Source of the DNA: Nakamurella alba | Lineage (GTDB): Bacteria > Actinomycetota > Actinomycetes > Mycobacteriales > Nakamurellaceae | Reading direction: 5' to 3' | Length of the DNA stretch: 64,000 nt | Assembly (NCBI RefSeq): GCF_009707545.1 | Contig: NZ_WLYK01000001.1 | Coordinates: 1,426,001-1,490,000 of the forward strand | Part shown: positions 23,793 through 32,734 of the stretch, one piece after another | How the letters are laid out: each line of letters starts with the position of its first letter | How positions within the stretch are numbered: the stretch's first letter is position 1 | Notes under the pieces: generated by a model | What the model saw: the letters and a program-made list of their open reading frames with translations, nothing else | Database searches by the model: none | Told to the model about the DNA's origin: nothing | Made by a program: the position numbers and the translations under genes

Positions 23793-26582
23793 TCAGGATT
23801 CGCCACCCGCATTCCCGGAACGTCCGGCACTGGCGTCGTGCAACTCGTAACGGGTCGCCGCCTCGGCCGCCGCACCGGCCCGATAGGCGCCGTCGTTCTC
23901 CAATGCCGACAGTGCCGCGACGACCATGGAAGGGCCGTCGATGAGGAAATGGCGACGGGCCGCGGCCCTGGTGTCGGAGAAACCGAAACCATCAGCGCCC
24001 AGGGCCGTGTACGTGCCGGGCACCCACGGCGCGATCTGGTTCTGCACGGCGCGCTGGTAGTCGCTGGTGGCGATCACCGGTCCCGGGGCGTCCTGCAGCG
24101 CCCGGGTCACGTAGGGCAGCGGGTGCTCGCCGGCCGGGTCGAGCAGCTTGGCCCGCTCGATGGTCTCGGCGTCCCGGCGCAGCTCGGTCCAGCTGGTCAC
24201 CGACCACACCGCGGCATCCACGCTCCAGTCGTCGGCCAGCAGTTGCTGGGCCTCCAGGGCCCAGCGCACGCCGACGCCGGAGGCCAGCAGCTGCACCTTC
24301 GCCGTCTCCGGGTCGCCGGTGGCCGGCGAGAGCAGGTACATGCCCTTGACCAGGCCGTCGACGTCCAGGTCAGCCGGCGCCGCGGGCTGCTGGTAGGGCT
24401 CGTTGTACATCGTGATGTAGTACGAGATGTCCTCGCCCTTCAGCACTCCCGGGCCGGCCGGGCCGTCGCCGGACGAGTCGTTCGTGTACATCCGGCGCAG
24501 GCCGTCCTTGACGATGTGCCCGATCTCGTAGGCGAACGCCGGGTCGTAGGCGACGATGTGCGGCATCGTCGCGGCCAGCAGGTGCGAGTGGCCGTCGGCG
24601 TGCTGCAGGCCCTCGCCGGTCAGCGTGGTGCGGCCCGCGGTGGCGCCCAGGATGAAGCCGCGGCCCATCTGGTCGCCGACGGCCCAGAAGCCGTCACCGG
24701 TCCGCTGGAACCCGAACATCGAGTAGAAGATGTACATCGGGATCATCGGCACGCCGTGGGTGGCGTAGCTGGTGGACACCGCGGTGTAGGTGGCGGTGGA
24801 GCCGGCCTCGTTGATGCCCTCGTGCAGGATGACGCCCTGCTCGGACTCCTTGTAGGCGAGCATCAGGTTCGCGTCGACGGCCGTGTACAGCTGGCCGGAC
24901 GGGTTGTAGATCTTCTGCGTCGGGAAGAACGAGTCCATGCCGAAGGTGCGGGCCTCGTCCGGGATGATCGGCACGATGCGGTGGCCGATCTCCGGATCCT
25001 TGAACAGGTCGCGGACCAGCCGGACGAACGCCATGGTGGTGGCGATCTCCTGCTTGCCGGAGCCCTTGCTCATCACCTCGTAGACCTTGTCGCCCGGCAG
25101 CACCAGCGGCTTGCTGGTGACCCGGCGCTCCGGCACGAAACCGCCGAGGTTGGCCCGGCGCTCCTTGAGGTAGCGGATCTCCTCGGTGTCGTTGCCGGGG
25201 TGGAAATACGGCGGCTGGTAAGGGTTCTCCTCCAGCTCGGCGTCGATGATCGGCAGGTCCAGACCGTCGCGGAACTCCTTGAGGTTCTGCAGGGTCATCT
25301 TCTTCATCTGGTGCGTGGCGTTGCGGCCCTGGAAGGACGGGCCGAGGCCGAAGCCCTTGATGGTGTGCGCCAGGATCACCGTCGGCTGGCCGACGTGCCG
25401 CATCGCCGCGTGGTAGGCGGCGTAGATCTTGCGGTAGTCGTGGCCGCCGCGGCGCAGCTGCCAGATGTCGTCGTCGGTCATCCCGGCGACCATGGCCTTG
25501 GTGCGCGGGTCGCGGCCGAAGAAGTGGTCCCGGACGTAGGCACCGTCGTTGGCCCGGTAGGTCTGGAAGTCGCCGTCGGCCGTGGTGTTCATCAGGTTCA
25601 CCAGGGCGCCGTCACGGTCGGCGTGCAGCAGTGCGTCCCACTCGCGGCCCCAGATGCACTTGATGACGTTCCAGCCGGCGCCGCGGAAGAACGCCTCGAG
25701 CTCCTGGATGATCTTGCCGTTGCCGCGCACCGGTCCGTCGAGCCGCTGCAGGTTGCAGTTGATGACGAAGGTCAGGTTGTCCAGGCCGTCCAGCGCGGCG
25801 ACGTGCACCAGGCCGCGTGACTCCACCTCGTCGAGCTCGCCGTCGCCGAGGAAGGCCCAGACGTGCTGGTCGGAGGTGTCCTTGATGCCGCGGTTGGCCA
25901 GGTAGCGGTTGAACCGGGCCTGCTGGATGGCGTTCATCGGGCCGAGGCCCATCGACACCGTCGGGTTCTCCCAGAAGTCCGGCATCAGCCGCGGGTGCGG
26001 GTACGACGGGATGCCGCCGCCCGGGTGCGAGACCTCCTGCCGGAAGCCGTCGAGATCAGCGGCGGAGAGACGGCCCTCGAGGAAGGCGCGGGCGTACATG
26101 CCGGGGGAGGCGTGGCCCTGGAAGAAGACGTGGTCGCCGCCGCCGGGGTGGTCCTTGCCGCGGAAGAAGTGGTTGTAGCCGACCTCGTACAGGCTGGCGG
26201 ACGAGGCGTAGGTGGAGATGTGCCCGCCGACGCCGATGCCCGGCCGCTGCGCGCGGTGCACCATGATCGCGGCGTTCCAGCGGATCCAGCGGCGATAGGT
26301 GCGCTCGATGCCCTCGTCGCCGGGGAAGAACGGCTCCGCCTCGGTGGGGATGGTGTTGATGTAGTCGGTGGTGGTCAGCGCCGGCAGGCCGACGTTCTGC
26401 TCACGGGCACGGGCCAGCAGGCGCTGCATCACGTAGCGGGCGCGCTGGGTGCCGTCCGCCTGCACCATCGCGTCGAACGAGGCCAGCCACTCCTGCGTCT
26501 CCTCGGGATCGATGTCCGGGATCTGCGCGGCCAACCCGTCCAGGGTCACGTGGTGCCGTGCGGGCTCGCTTGTCGCAGCCAA
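23793..26582 (-). CDS. aceE: Pyruvate dehydrogenase E1 component, homodimeric
   Basis: At 929 aa this is the single-chain alpha2-type E1 that decarboxylates pyruvate with thiamine diphosphate and acetylates the E2 lipoyl domain, feeding acetyl-CoA to the TCA cycle and to fatty acid synthesis next door. The ThDP motif begins at [14 protein letters not shown] near residue 237 and ends in [14 protein letters not shown]. The start is most likely TTG 26582, which has GAGGAGA at 5-nt spacing; the upstream ATG at 26684 has none. Neighbouring DUF3052 and ahpE are divergent, as in mycobacteria. Confidence 0.94.
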   Translation of the reverse strand: MAATSEPARHHVTLDGLAAQIPDIDPEETQEWLASFDAMVQADGTQRARYVMQRLLARAREQNVGLPALTTTDYINTIPTEAEPFFPGDEGIERTYRRWIRWNAAIMVHRAQRPGIGVGGHISTYASSASLYEVGYNHFFRGKDHPGGGDHVFFQGHASPGMYARAFLEGRLSAADLDGFRQEVSHPGGGIPSYPHPRLMPDFWENPTVSMGLGPMNAIQQARFNRYLANRGIKDTSDQHVWAFLGDGELDEVESRGLVHVAALDGLDNLTFVINCNLQRLDGPVRGNGKIIQELEAFFRGAGWNVIKCIWGREWDALLHADRDGALVNLMNTTADGDFQTYRANDGAYVRDHFFGRDPRTKAMVAGMTDDDIWQLRRGGHDYRKIYAAYHAAMRHVGQPTVILAHTIKGFGLGPSFQGRNATHQMKKMTLQNLKEFRDGLDLPIIDAELEENPYQPPYFHPGNDTEEIRYLKERRANLGGFVPERRVTSKPLVLPGDKVYEVMSKGSGKQEIATTMAFVRLVRDLFKDPEIGHRIVPIIPDEARTFGMDSFFPTQKIYNPSGQLYTAVDANLMLAYKESEQGVILHEGINEAGSTATYTAVSTSYATHGVPMIPMYIFYSMFGFQRTGDGFWAVGDQMGRGFILGATAGRTTLTGEGLQHADGHSHLLAATMPHIVAYDPAFAYEIGHIVKDGLRRMYTNDSSGDGPAGPGVLKGEDISYYITMYNEPYQQPAAPADLDVDGLVKGMYLLSPATGDPETAKVQLLASGVGVRWALEAQQLLADDWSVDAAVWSVTSWTELRRDAETIERAKLLDPAGEHPLPYVTRALQDAPGPVIATSDYQRAVQNQIAPWVPGTYTALGADGFGFSDTRAAARRHFLIDGPSMVVAALSALENDGAYRAGAAAEAATRYELHDASAGRSGNAGGES

Positions 26583-26961
26583 GGGGGTCTCCTCTGACGG
26601 ACGACCTTCGCGCTCGCTGGGCGCGGCGGTCGATGGTGGTCGAACCGCACCCCGGGTGGGGGATGCACACCCATCCTTCCCCATCCGGCGCAGTGGTGTG
26701 CGCGGGGCGGCGGGGGTGCCCCGGTGCGGTCGGCGGCGCTGCTCGCGGTGGCCGGGTCGGCGTCGGCCGCTGTGCAGGTCAGGGGTCCGGGAGGGGTGGA
26801 GCGGTCGGTGGTGTCGGGGGTGAGGGTCATGCTGCGCGGGAACTGCCGGTGGTGGTCGGTGCCCGGTTGCGGGCGGCCCGGGTTCACCTGGCCGCGGCGC
26901 TTGTCTAGGGTGGGCTGATCAGCATCGGACTCGGATCATGGGCGAAGGGGAGCGATACACG
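26583..26961. other. Divergent promoter region between aceE and DUF3052
   Basis: 379 bp with no supported gene; the open frames here are GC-driven. TAGGGT at 26906-26911 is a plausible -10 for the rightward DUF3052-ahpE operon. Opposing aceE promoters should lie in 26600-26720, but no box is clear enough to name. Confidence 0.4.
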
Positions 26962-27387
26962 GTGAGTGGGGCTTCGGGGTCGGCGGCGGTCGCCGCCCGG
27001 CTGGGCCTGTCCCAGGGGGACACGGTGGGCGAGATCGGGTACGACGAGGACGTCGACCACGACCTGCGGGAGGCCGTCGAGGACCTGATCGGCAGCGAGC
27101 TCCTGGACGAGGACACCGACGAGGTGCTGGACGCCGTCCTGGTGTGGTGGCGCGAGGAGGACGGCGACGTCACCGACGGGCTGGTCGACGCCATCACCCT
27201 GCTCGCCGACAACGGCGTGATCTGGCTGCTCACCCCCAAGACCGGCACCCCCGGCTACATCGACGCGAGCGAGATCGGCGAGGCCACCCGGACCGCCGGG
27301 CTCGCGCAGACCACCACGGTGCCCACCGGCGGCCCGTGGATGATCGCCCGGATCGCCCGGGCGAAGCAGAGCCGGCCGAGGCGCTAG
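26962..27387 (+). CDS. DUF3052 family protein
   Basis: A 141-aa acidic protein aligned by eye with mycobacterial Rv2239c-type DUF3052: ARLGLSQGD, IGYDEDVDHDLREAVED, ELLDEDTDEVLDAVLVWWREEDGD and IWLLTPKTGTPGYIDASEI. The function of the family is not established. GTG 26962 has GGGGAG 10 nt upstream and gives the family N-terminus; ATG 26938 would add 8 residues. Its stop codon directly abuts the ahpE start, so the two are co-translated. Confidence 0.9.
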   Translation: MSGASGSAAVAARLGLSQGDTVGEIGYDEDVDHDLREAVEDLIGSELLDEDTDEVLDAVLVWWREEDGDVTDGLVDAITLLADNGVIWLLTPKTGTPGYIDASEIGEATRTAGLAQTTTVPTGGPWMIARIARAKQSRPRR

Positions 27388-27858
27388 ATGACCATCGCAG
27401 TGGGCGACACCGCTCCTGACTTCACCCTCTCCGACGCCTACCGCAACGCGGTGACGCTGAGTTCGTTCCGCGGCGAGAAGGCCGTGCTGGTGGTGTTCTA
27501 CCCGTTCGCCTTCTCCGGGGTGTGCACCACCGAGCTGTGCGCCGTCCGCGACGACCTGAGCTCCTTCGAGAACGACTCCGTGCAGATCCTGGCCATCTCC
27601 ACCGACCCGATCCCGACCCTGAAGGCCTGGGCCGAGGTGCAGGAGTACACCTTCCCGCTGCTGTCCGACTTCTGGCCGCACGGCGCCGTGTCCCAGGCCT
27701 ACGGCGTCTTCTTCGAGAAGGCCGGTATGCCGCTGCGCGGGACCTTCCTCGTCGACACCACAGGCGTCGTCCGCTTCGCCGAGGTCAACCAGCCCGGTGA
27801 GGCCCGAGATCAGTCCGCCTGGAAGCGCGCACTGGCCGAACTGGCCCCCGCGGTCTGA
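27388..27858 (+). CDS. ahpE: AhpE-type peroxiredoxin
   Basis: A 156-aa AhpC/TSA-fold peroxidase that reduces peroxides. The peroxidatic Cys46 sits in FAFSGVCTTELC, and Cys51, five residues later, is a candidate resolving partner as in AhpE/BCP-like proteins. DTAPDFTLSD and the PFAF segment complete the active site. ATG 27388 follows immediately after the DUF3052 stop, and the pair is divergent from aceE as in Mycobacterium. Confidence 0.92.
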   Translation: MTIAVGDTAPDFTLSDAYRNAVTLSSFRGEKAVLVVFYPFAFSGVCTTELCAVRDDLSSFENDSVQILAISTDPIPTLKAWAEVQEYTFPLLSDFWPHGAVSQAYGVFFEKAGMPLRGTFLVDTTGVVRFAEVNQPGEARDQSAWKRALAELAPAV

Positions 27859-27874
27859 CACACTCATCCGTCGA

Positions 27875-27946
27875 GGGCGCGTAGCTCAGCGGAAGAGCAC
27901 CCGGTTTACACCCGGGCGGTCGGCGGTTCGAACCCGTCCGCGCCCA
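27875..27946 (+). tRNA. tRNA-Val (TAC)
   Basis: Cloverleaf with acceptor GGGCGCG/CGCGCCC, discriminator A, D-arm TAGCTCAGCGGAAGAGCA, anticodon loop TTTACAC (TAC) and T-arm GGCGGTTCGAACCCGTC. Sixteen bp downstream of ahpE. Confidence 0.95.
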
Positions 27947-28253
27947 CTTCGGTGCCTCCTCGTCTCCGCTTCTGTGGTGGGGCGGTGCGGGGTCGGGCGT
28001 GGTCGGTCTGAGTGGTCGTGTTCCTGGGCCGGCCGGGTACGCCGCGGGCGGGCGCTGCATGGCCTGGGAAAGACGCCGCCCTGGTGTTCGAGAGGTCGGC
28101 GACTCCGGGTCCGGTGTTCGAGGGCCGTTTGCCCACCAACTGTGTAGGTATTGGTCCACTGACGGAAAAACCCTGCACTGCAGCCCATTCCCTGGCCATC
28201 CATCCGGGTGCTGGGCGGTGGGATGGCCAACGAATGGATATCTGGTCAGCGGT
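27947..28253. other. Intergenic region with repeat block and hairpin
   Basis: No gene is supported. 28113-28147 is a 35-nt block about 83% identical to 58282-58318 in the thrB-rho spacer. 28193-28229 holds an inverted repeat (TGGCCATCC with GGATGGCCA) that could end transcription of the converging minus-strand sigma/membrane-protein operon or of tRNA-Val. Confidence 0.45.
28113..28147. repeat. Copy of dispersed intergenic repeat
   Basis: Matches 58282-58318 at about 29 of 35 positions, including GGGCCGT-T-TGCCCACC and GTGTA. The core TGCCCACC...GTGT recurs once more at 58353-58370. Confidence 0.45.
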
Positions 28254-29216
28254 TCAGATTTGGCTGAAGGTCAGCGTGTAGGAGCGAGCAGTGATCACGA
28301 TGGAGTTCCCCTGCACGGCTCCGCTGATCACGCAGCACCCCGCAAGGGCTGCTGAGGAGATGTCCTCGGGGTTCCTCAACGCATGCAGTAGGTCGGCCAA
28401 GGGTGGGTTCGGTGCGGAGGCGCAGTCCAGCGCCGAAGGCACGGCGCCCATCCAGTAGACCAGGTCGAAGGTCAAGTCCGTCAGCGGGACGACTGCGTAT
28501 GCCGATCCACCACAGGCGTTGTCGTGGATCGTGACGACGCCCGCTTCGATGCGCATCCGGAGAGCTTGAACGTCGGCCAGGGAGGTCGGGCCGCGCACGT
28601 CCGACAGGCGCCATTCCGACGGCCCGGTCACGACCGTCCTGGCGTCAGGGTCGTACAGGGACGAAAGTCCGTTGGTCGCCGGCAGGTCGATGACCAGGAC
28701 ATGGTCCACCACCTGGGCGACGACATCGCGCCCGAGAAGGGGGGTCAACATCGAACTCTCGTCGGAGCGGCCGACGCACGGAGGCGCGGCTCCCTCATCA
28801 AGGTGAAATCCACGCGCGATAGGTCGCCAGGTGGTTTCGAAGGTCCGGCACGTCGTGTTGAAGCGCGCGGTCCCGTCGGTGCGCAGCAGCAGCGACTCCG
28901 TCTGCCTCGAGTGGGGATCCATCTTCGTCCAGGTCACACCAGTGATGCCCGGAGGTGGCGGCTGGGCGGTGGTCGACATCGCGGGAGCAGGCGGAGTCGC
29001 CGGCCCCTTGTCGGAAACCACTTGTGGCACAACCACTGCGGCGACCAGCAGGACGACGACAGCCGCGGCGATCAGGGCGGCCGGATGGAACAGGTGCCTT
29101 CGTCGACGTATTGGTGCCTGGTTCAGCTCGGCCCGGAGCTGCCGGGTGAAGTCGTCGGATGCGGTGATCACGGCGAACTCGCTCGTGAAGCGTTCCCGGA
29201 TGTCGTTGTCGGTCAT
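28254..29216 (-). CDS. Membrane-anchored putative anti-sigma/sensor partner of ECF sigma
   Basis: The 320-aa protein has a short cytoplasmic part (residues 1-45, ITASDDFTRQLRAEL), one membrane helix (about 46-66) and a Pro-rich stalk opening an extracellular domain of about 230 aa with four or more cysteines. This layout fits an anti-sigma factor or signal sensor. ATG 29216 overlaps the sigma stop by ATGA. The helix and stalk (VVPQVVSDKGPATPPA) are nearly the same as in the protein at 30250, but the outer domains are unrelated. No zinc anti-sigma HxxxCxxC motif is present, so the mechanism is open. Confidence 0.7.
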   Translation of the reverse strand: MTDNDIRERFTSEFAVITASDDFTRQLRAELNQAPIRRRRHLFHPAALIAAAVVVLLVAAVVVPQVVSDKGPATPPAPAMSTTAQPPPPGITGVTWTKMDPHSRQTESLLLRTDGTARFNTTCRTFETTWRPIARGFHLDEGAAPPCVGRSDESSMLTPLLGRDVVAQVVDHVLVIDLPATNGLSSLYDPDARTVVTGPSEWRLSDVRGPTSLADVQALRMRIEAGVVTIHDNACGGSAYAVVPLTDLTFDLVYWMGAVPSALDCASAPNPPLADLLHALRNPEDISSAALAGCCVISGAVQGNSIVITARSYTLTFSQI

Positions 29217-29785
29217 GCCCGTTCCTCCAGGTCCTGCTCGGAGAGGTGTGCCCGGCCCAGGAGATCCAGTGCTTCCGTGCACTGCCGGCGGACGGTACCG
29301 ACCGGTCGGCGGAGCATCCTGGCGATCTCGGTCGTGGTCAGGTCGGCGTAGTAGCGCAGCACCAACACCTCCCGCAGCCGGTCGGGGAGGGTCGAGAGCT
29401 GTTGGTGCAGCACGATCCGATCGAGCACGTCCTGCTGGGCATCGGATCCGTCAGCTCTCTCCGGTGGTTGCGCGACCGGGTCCTCCGTCGCGATCCGGCG
29501 ACGGCGCAGTTGGTCGTGATGCAGGTTCACCAGGGCACGTCGCAGGTACGCCCCCGGGCTGGTCGGAGGCGGATCTGGCCACGCCCTGATGCAGCGCAGC
29601 ATCACTTCCTGGACCAGGTCCTCGGCCGCCACCATCCGGCCGGTCAGTGCGGCTGCGAGTCGGAGCAGGCCGTGGCGTTCCGCCAGCAGCACCTCGACGA
29701 GTTCACCCCGCCTGTCGGCCGCGCTCCGCGGTGTCCGGTCCACAACTCCGTAGACGAGCGGCGGCTCCCAAGCGCTCGCCCCCAT
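29213..29785 (-). CDS. ECF-type (SigE-like) RNA polymerase sigma factor
   Basis: A 190-aa sigma-70 family protein: region 2 (LLRLAAALTGRMVAAEDLVQEVMLRCIRAW, split by a short loop) and region 4 (LPDRLREVLVLRYYADLTTTEIARMLRRPVGTV). It should direct RNA polymerase to a small regulon under control of its membrane partner. ATG 29785 forms a TGATG overlap with the upstream membrane-protein gene and is preferred over ATG 29815. Order on this strand: membrane protein, sigma, anti-sigma candidate, all overlapping. Confidence 0.85.
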   Translation of the reverse strand: MGASAWEPPLVYGVVDRTPRSAADRRGELVEVLLAERHGLLRLAAALTGRMVAAEDLVQEVMLRCIRAWPDPPPTSPGAYLRRALVNLHHDQLRRRRIATEDPVAQPPERADGSDAQQDVLDRIVLHQQLSTLPDRLREVLVLRYYADLTTTEIARMLRRPVGTVRRQCTEALDLLGRAHLSEQDLEERA

Positions 29786-30159
29786 CAACGGAGAGCATGT
29801 CGACGCGCTGACCATGCCCAGCTGCACAGCGCCGCCACGGCGCAGGAAGCGGCGCCGACCCCGATGATCAGGATGATCGCGCCGACGACGAACAGGCCGG
29901 ACTCGTCGTTCGGCGCTGTCTGCAGCAACCACGCCGCCAGCACGACGACCGTGACGGTGATCGCGACGGACCACCACGCGAGGACGGACGTCGCAGCGAT
30001 GACCACGACGAGAAGCGCAGCGCACAGGGCGATCAGCTGAGCCGTCGACGGATGGTCGGCGCGCAGCCAGATCGCGCACGCGGCCGCCGTCGCGGCGGCG
30101 GCGCCGACCACCGAAAGAAGTCGCATCCTCATCGGCCGGTGCTGCGGCAGTCGATTCAC
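29785..30159 (-). CDS. Four-helix membrane protein of unknown function
   Basis: A 124-aa hydrophobic protein with about four membrane helices (around residues 12-30, 40-58, 62-80 and 90-112). GTG 30159 follows GGAGGGG at 7-nt spacing. It is the first gene of a tight three-gene unit with an ECF sigma factor (TGATG overlap). I do not recognise a family; a role in sensing the signal for the sigma factor is inference from position only. Confidence 0.7.
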   Translation of the reverse strand: MNRLPQHRPMRMRLLSVVGAAAATAAACAIWLRADHPSTAQLIALCAALLVVVIAATSVLAWWSVAITVTVVVLAAWLLQTAPNDESGLFVVGAIILIIGVGAASCAVAALCSWAWSARRHALR

Positions 30160-30249
30160 GGTCGGGCCCCTCCGGCGACGTGGTGATCCGTTCCTACCGT
30201 AGGGCGGGCGTTCCCCGCTGGAACATCGGCCGGAGACGACCGGTGGCAG

Positions 30250-31254
30250 CTACTCCTGTGTATAGGGCGGTCCGAGTTGGATCACGAAGGGACCGCCCGA
30301 ATGTCCGTCGCAGGCGGTGCCGGCGAGGTTCGCTTCGGTGTACCCGCCGCCGACGCTGATCTCTTCCCCGGACCTGGCGACGACCTGCTTGATGTCGGAC
30401 ACGACATAGAGCTCCCCGCCTGCGGACCAGCCGGCGTAGCCGCTCGGCCAGACGAGCGCCGCACCATCCGGACCAACTGTCGCGCAGCCGTTGTCGTCGA
30501 CATCGAGCCGACCCAGCAGGAGCGCTCCCATGCCCGCCTCGCCTACCCGCCAGGCGGAGGTCGGCAGCGTGATCGGTGTGGCGGGTGAAACGGTCCCGTT
30601 CTCGATGCTCACGAACTGCCACTCCGAGACGACCCCGTTACCGGTGGCGGTGGAGTCGATCACGGCGGCCCAGCTGCCGGGTTCCGGTTCGATGCCGGAA
30701 CACCACTCGACCGACGTCCCGAAGCCCAGTTCCAGCCGTTCGCCGGCGGTCACCGACCGCAGGCCGAAGGCGAGATTGTTGACCGTGCTTGCCCCGACGA
30801 CCTTCCAGTCCCGGATGAGTACCAGGTTGGCCCCGCCCTCCAGCACTTCCAGTTCCACGGTTCCGGAGTTCACGAGATCGAACTTGCCGGTTGCCAGGTC
30901 GAAGGAGCCGGTGGCACCGTCCGTCCCGGCAGGCAGCGGCAGTCCGCAGTACGGATGGATGTCCCCGCCGACGGGTCCGGCAGCGGCGCTGGACGTCGCG
31001 AAGTGTGAAGCAGACGGGGCGGACGAGGTCACGGTTGCGGGAGGAGTTGCCGGTCCTGAATCGGACACCACTCTCGGCACCACCACAGCAGCCACCACCA
31101 GCAGCACGACCACAGCTGCCGCAGCAAGGTAGGGCAGGGGGTTCCGGCGGGATCGCCGCTGGTCGGCGGCCCACTCGCGGAGGGTGTCGGTCGGCGGAGC
31201 GGGGTCGGCGCGGTCGCGCATCAACTGGGCGAGGTCGTTCTCGAATCCGTTCAC
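30250..31254 (-). CDS. Membrane-anchored putative sensor/anti-sigma partner, second module
   Basis: The 334-aa protein has a cytoplasmic N-part (residues 1-41, LMRDRADPAPPTDTLREWAA), one membrane helix (about 42-60), a Ser/Thr/Pro stalk and an extracellular domain of about 250 aa with several Cys (YCGLP, WCSGI, NGCAT, ACDGH). GTG 31254 overlaps the upstream sigma stop (GTGA). Its helix-stalk segment VVPRVVSDSGPATPPA matches that of the 28254 protein, so the two are paralogues joined to different outer domains. Probably controls the adjacent ECF sigma factor. Confidence 0.7.
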   Translation of the reverse strand: MNGFENDLAQLMRDRADPAPPTDTLREWAADQRRSRRNPLPYLAAAAVVVLLVVAAVVVPRVVSDSGPATPPATVTSSAPSASHFATSSAAAGPVGGDIHPYCGLPLPAGTDGATGSFDLATGKFDLVNSGTVELEVLEGGANLVLIRDWKVVGASTVNNLAFGLRSVTAGERLELGFGTSVEWCSGIEPEPGSWAAVIDSTATGNGVVSEWQFVSIENGTVSPATPITLPTSAWRVGEAGMGALLLGRLDVDDNGCATVGPDGAALVWPSGYAGWSAGGELYVVSDIKQVVARSGEEISVGGGYTEANLAGTACDGHSGGPFVIQLGPPYTQE

Positions 31255-31802
31255 TGCTGCTCCACGGGTCGGTCGGAGGAGGCCAGGCGGTTTGGGCGGG
31301 CCGGACGTACTGTGCCCAGGGCGTCGAGATGCCGGAGGGTGGCGAGCCCGCGCGCAGCGAGGCTACGGACGGTCGTGCGGCGACAGCCCAGGATCCGGGC
31401 GATGTCCGGATCGGCCAGATCCTCGAAGTACCGGAGCACCAGGACCGCGCGCTGCCGGTCGGGCAGGGTCATCAGGGAGGTCCAGACCAGGTCGGCATCG
31501 ACGATCCGGTCGGCCGGGTCATCGATCGTCCGCTGTGGTTCCGGGAGCCGGCCCGAGACTGTGGGCATCAGCCGGACCAGGCGGCGGTGCCCGGAGATGT
31601 GGGCGTGGACAACGGCCTTGCGGGCGTAGCGGTAGGCGTTCTCGCTGTCGGCGTCGAGCCGCACCCTCGACCGGAGCAGATGCAGCAGCGCCTGCTGCAC
31701 CAGGTCCTGGGCGGCGGCGTGTTGGTGCGTCAGCTGCAGGGCCAGGCGTAGCAGCCGGTCGCCCGACGCCGTCACCAGCCGCTCCAGTTCGTCCGGTCCC
31801 AC
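31251..31802 (-). CDS. ECF-type RNA polymerase sigma factor, second module
   Basis: A 183-aa sigma factor: region 2 around AAAQDLVQQALLHLLRSR and region 4 LPDRQRAVLVLRYFEDLADPDIARILGC with a helix-turn-helix RRTTVRSLAARGLATL. Start GTG 31802 (or 31805) lies just after GAGGGGG. It is translationally coupled to the membrane partner at 30250 and divergent from the membrane protein at 31940; the 137-bp gap between them may hold an autoregulated promoter. Confidence 0.83.
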   Translation of the reverse strand: MGPDELERLVTASGDRLLRLALQLTHQHAAAQDLVQQALLHLLRSRVRLDADSENAYRYARKAVVHAHISGHRRLVRLMPTVSGRLPEPQRTIDDPADRIVDADLVWTSLMTLPDRQRAVLVLRYFEDLADPDIARILGCRRTTVRSLAARGLATLRHLDALGTVRPARPNRLASSDRPVEQQ

Positions 31803-31939
31803 CACACCCCCTCGCCCTGCGGATCTCCACACTCCATCACGCCGCGAGGTCGTCGAACTGTTGCAGCGACCCCGGAGCAGCGGATCGTCGACCGCAGGCG
31901 GAGGATCTGTGGATCGACCGCGACCGGGAGGTGGACAGG

Positions 31940-32734
31940 GTGGGTGGAGAGCAGGGCCGGCACACCCGCCGCCGGCCGGTCGGTCTGGTGCCCGCCGCGG
32001 CGGCAGCGGTGGTGACGGCGGTTGTCGTCGGCGCGCTGGTGCTGATCGGGGCGCCGTCCGCATCGACGGCGGCTCCGCAGGTCAACTGGATCACCCAGGA
32101 CACGCCGGCACCGCTCGCGGGGATCCAGCCGACAGCGATGATCCCCGGGATGCCGACGACCGTTGTCCGTACGTCACCATCCCGGACATCTGCGACTACC
32201 CCTGCAGGCATGGTGATCTCGACCGTCGCGACGTCGACCGTGCCATCGACCGCCACATCCAATCCGTGCGGCGAGCCGAATACCGACGCTTTCGACCCGA
32301 TTGCGCCGCCGGCCTCGCTGGCCGAGATGGCGTCGACCGCGCAGGCGGTGGTGATCGCCGTGGCCGGGGACCGGTCCGTGGTCACCGTTCGGCAAGCAGG
32401 GACGCCAGTGCCGTTCACCGACACCGAGATCCATGTCGAGCAGGTCCTGGCCGGCGACCTGGACACGACCGACCTGCTGTTCCGTCAGGTTGGGTCGCCG
32501 ACGCACTGCGTCGATCCGTCGTCGGTGATCCTGTCGCCGGGCTCGCGGTACGTGCTGGCGATCAGCCCGTGGTATCTGCGCCGGGGCGAGCCGCCGTCGG
32601 GCCGGTGGAGCGCGAACGGATCGGGCATCTTCGGACTGAAGGGGACCACCGTGCTCAGGATCTATCCGGACTGGCCGCAGGTACCCGCCGAGATGCCGCT
32701 GTCGGAGTTCGTCGAGGAGCTGACCGGCCGGTGA
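31940..32734 (+). CDS. Membrane-anchored extracellular protein of unknown function
   Basis: The 264-aa product has a basic N-terminus, a membrane helix (about 15-38) and an extracellular part with a Thr/Pro-rich segment and three Cys (NPCGEP, THCVDP). The outer part (VVIAVAGDRSVVTV to VLAISPWYLRRGEPPSG) recalls small beta-sandwich exported domains, but no family is certain. GTG 31940 with GGGAGG 8 nt upstream is preferred to GTG 31931. It is divergent from the second sigma operon and ends in a GTGA overlap with the DUF2332 gene. Confidence 0.65.
   Translation: MGGEQGRHTRRRPVGLVPAAAAAVVTAVVVGALVLIGAPSASTAAPQVNWITQDTPAPLAGIQPTAMIPGMPTTVVRTSPSRTSATTPAGMVISTVATSTVPSTATSNPCGEPNTDAFDPIAPPASLAEMASTAQAVVIAVAGDRSVVTVRQAGTPVPFTDTEIHVEQVLAGDLDTTDLLFRQVGSPTHCVDPSSVILSPGSRYVLAISPWYLRRGEPPSGRWSANGSGIFGLKGTTVLRIYPDWPQVPAEMPLSEFVEELTGR

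Noticed and set aside
23838-25820. A 660-codon open frame on the plus strand
   Set aside because: Antisense to aceE, with no recognisable motif.
29785-29815. ATG 29815 as start of the first ECF sigma factor
   Set aside because: It would overlap the upstream membrane-protein gene by 31 bp with no SD; ATG 29785 gives a TGATG junction typical of coupled genes.
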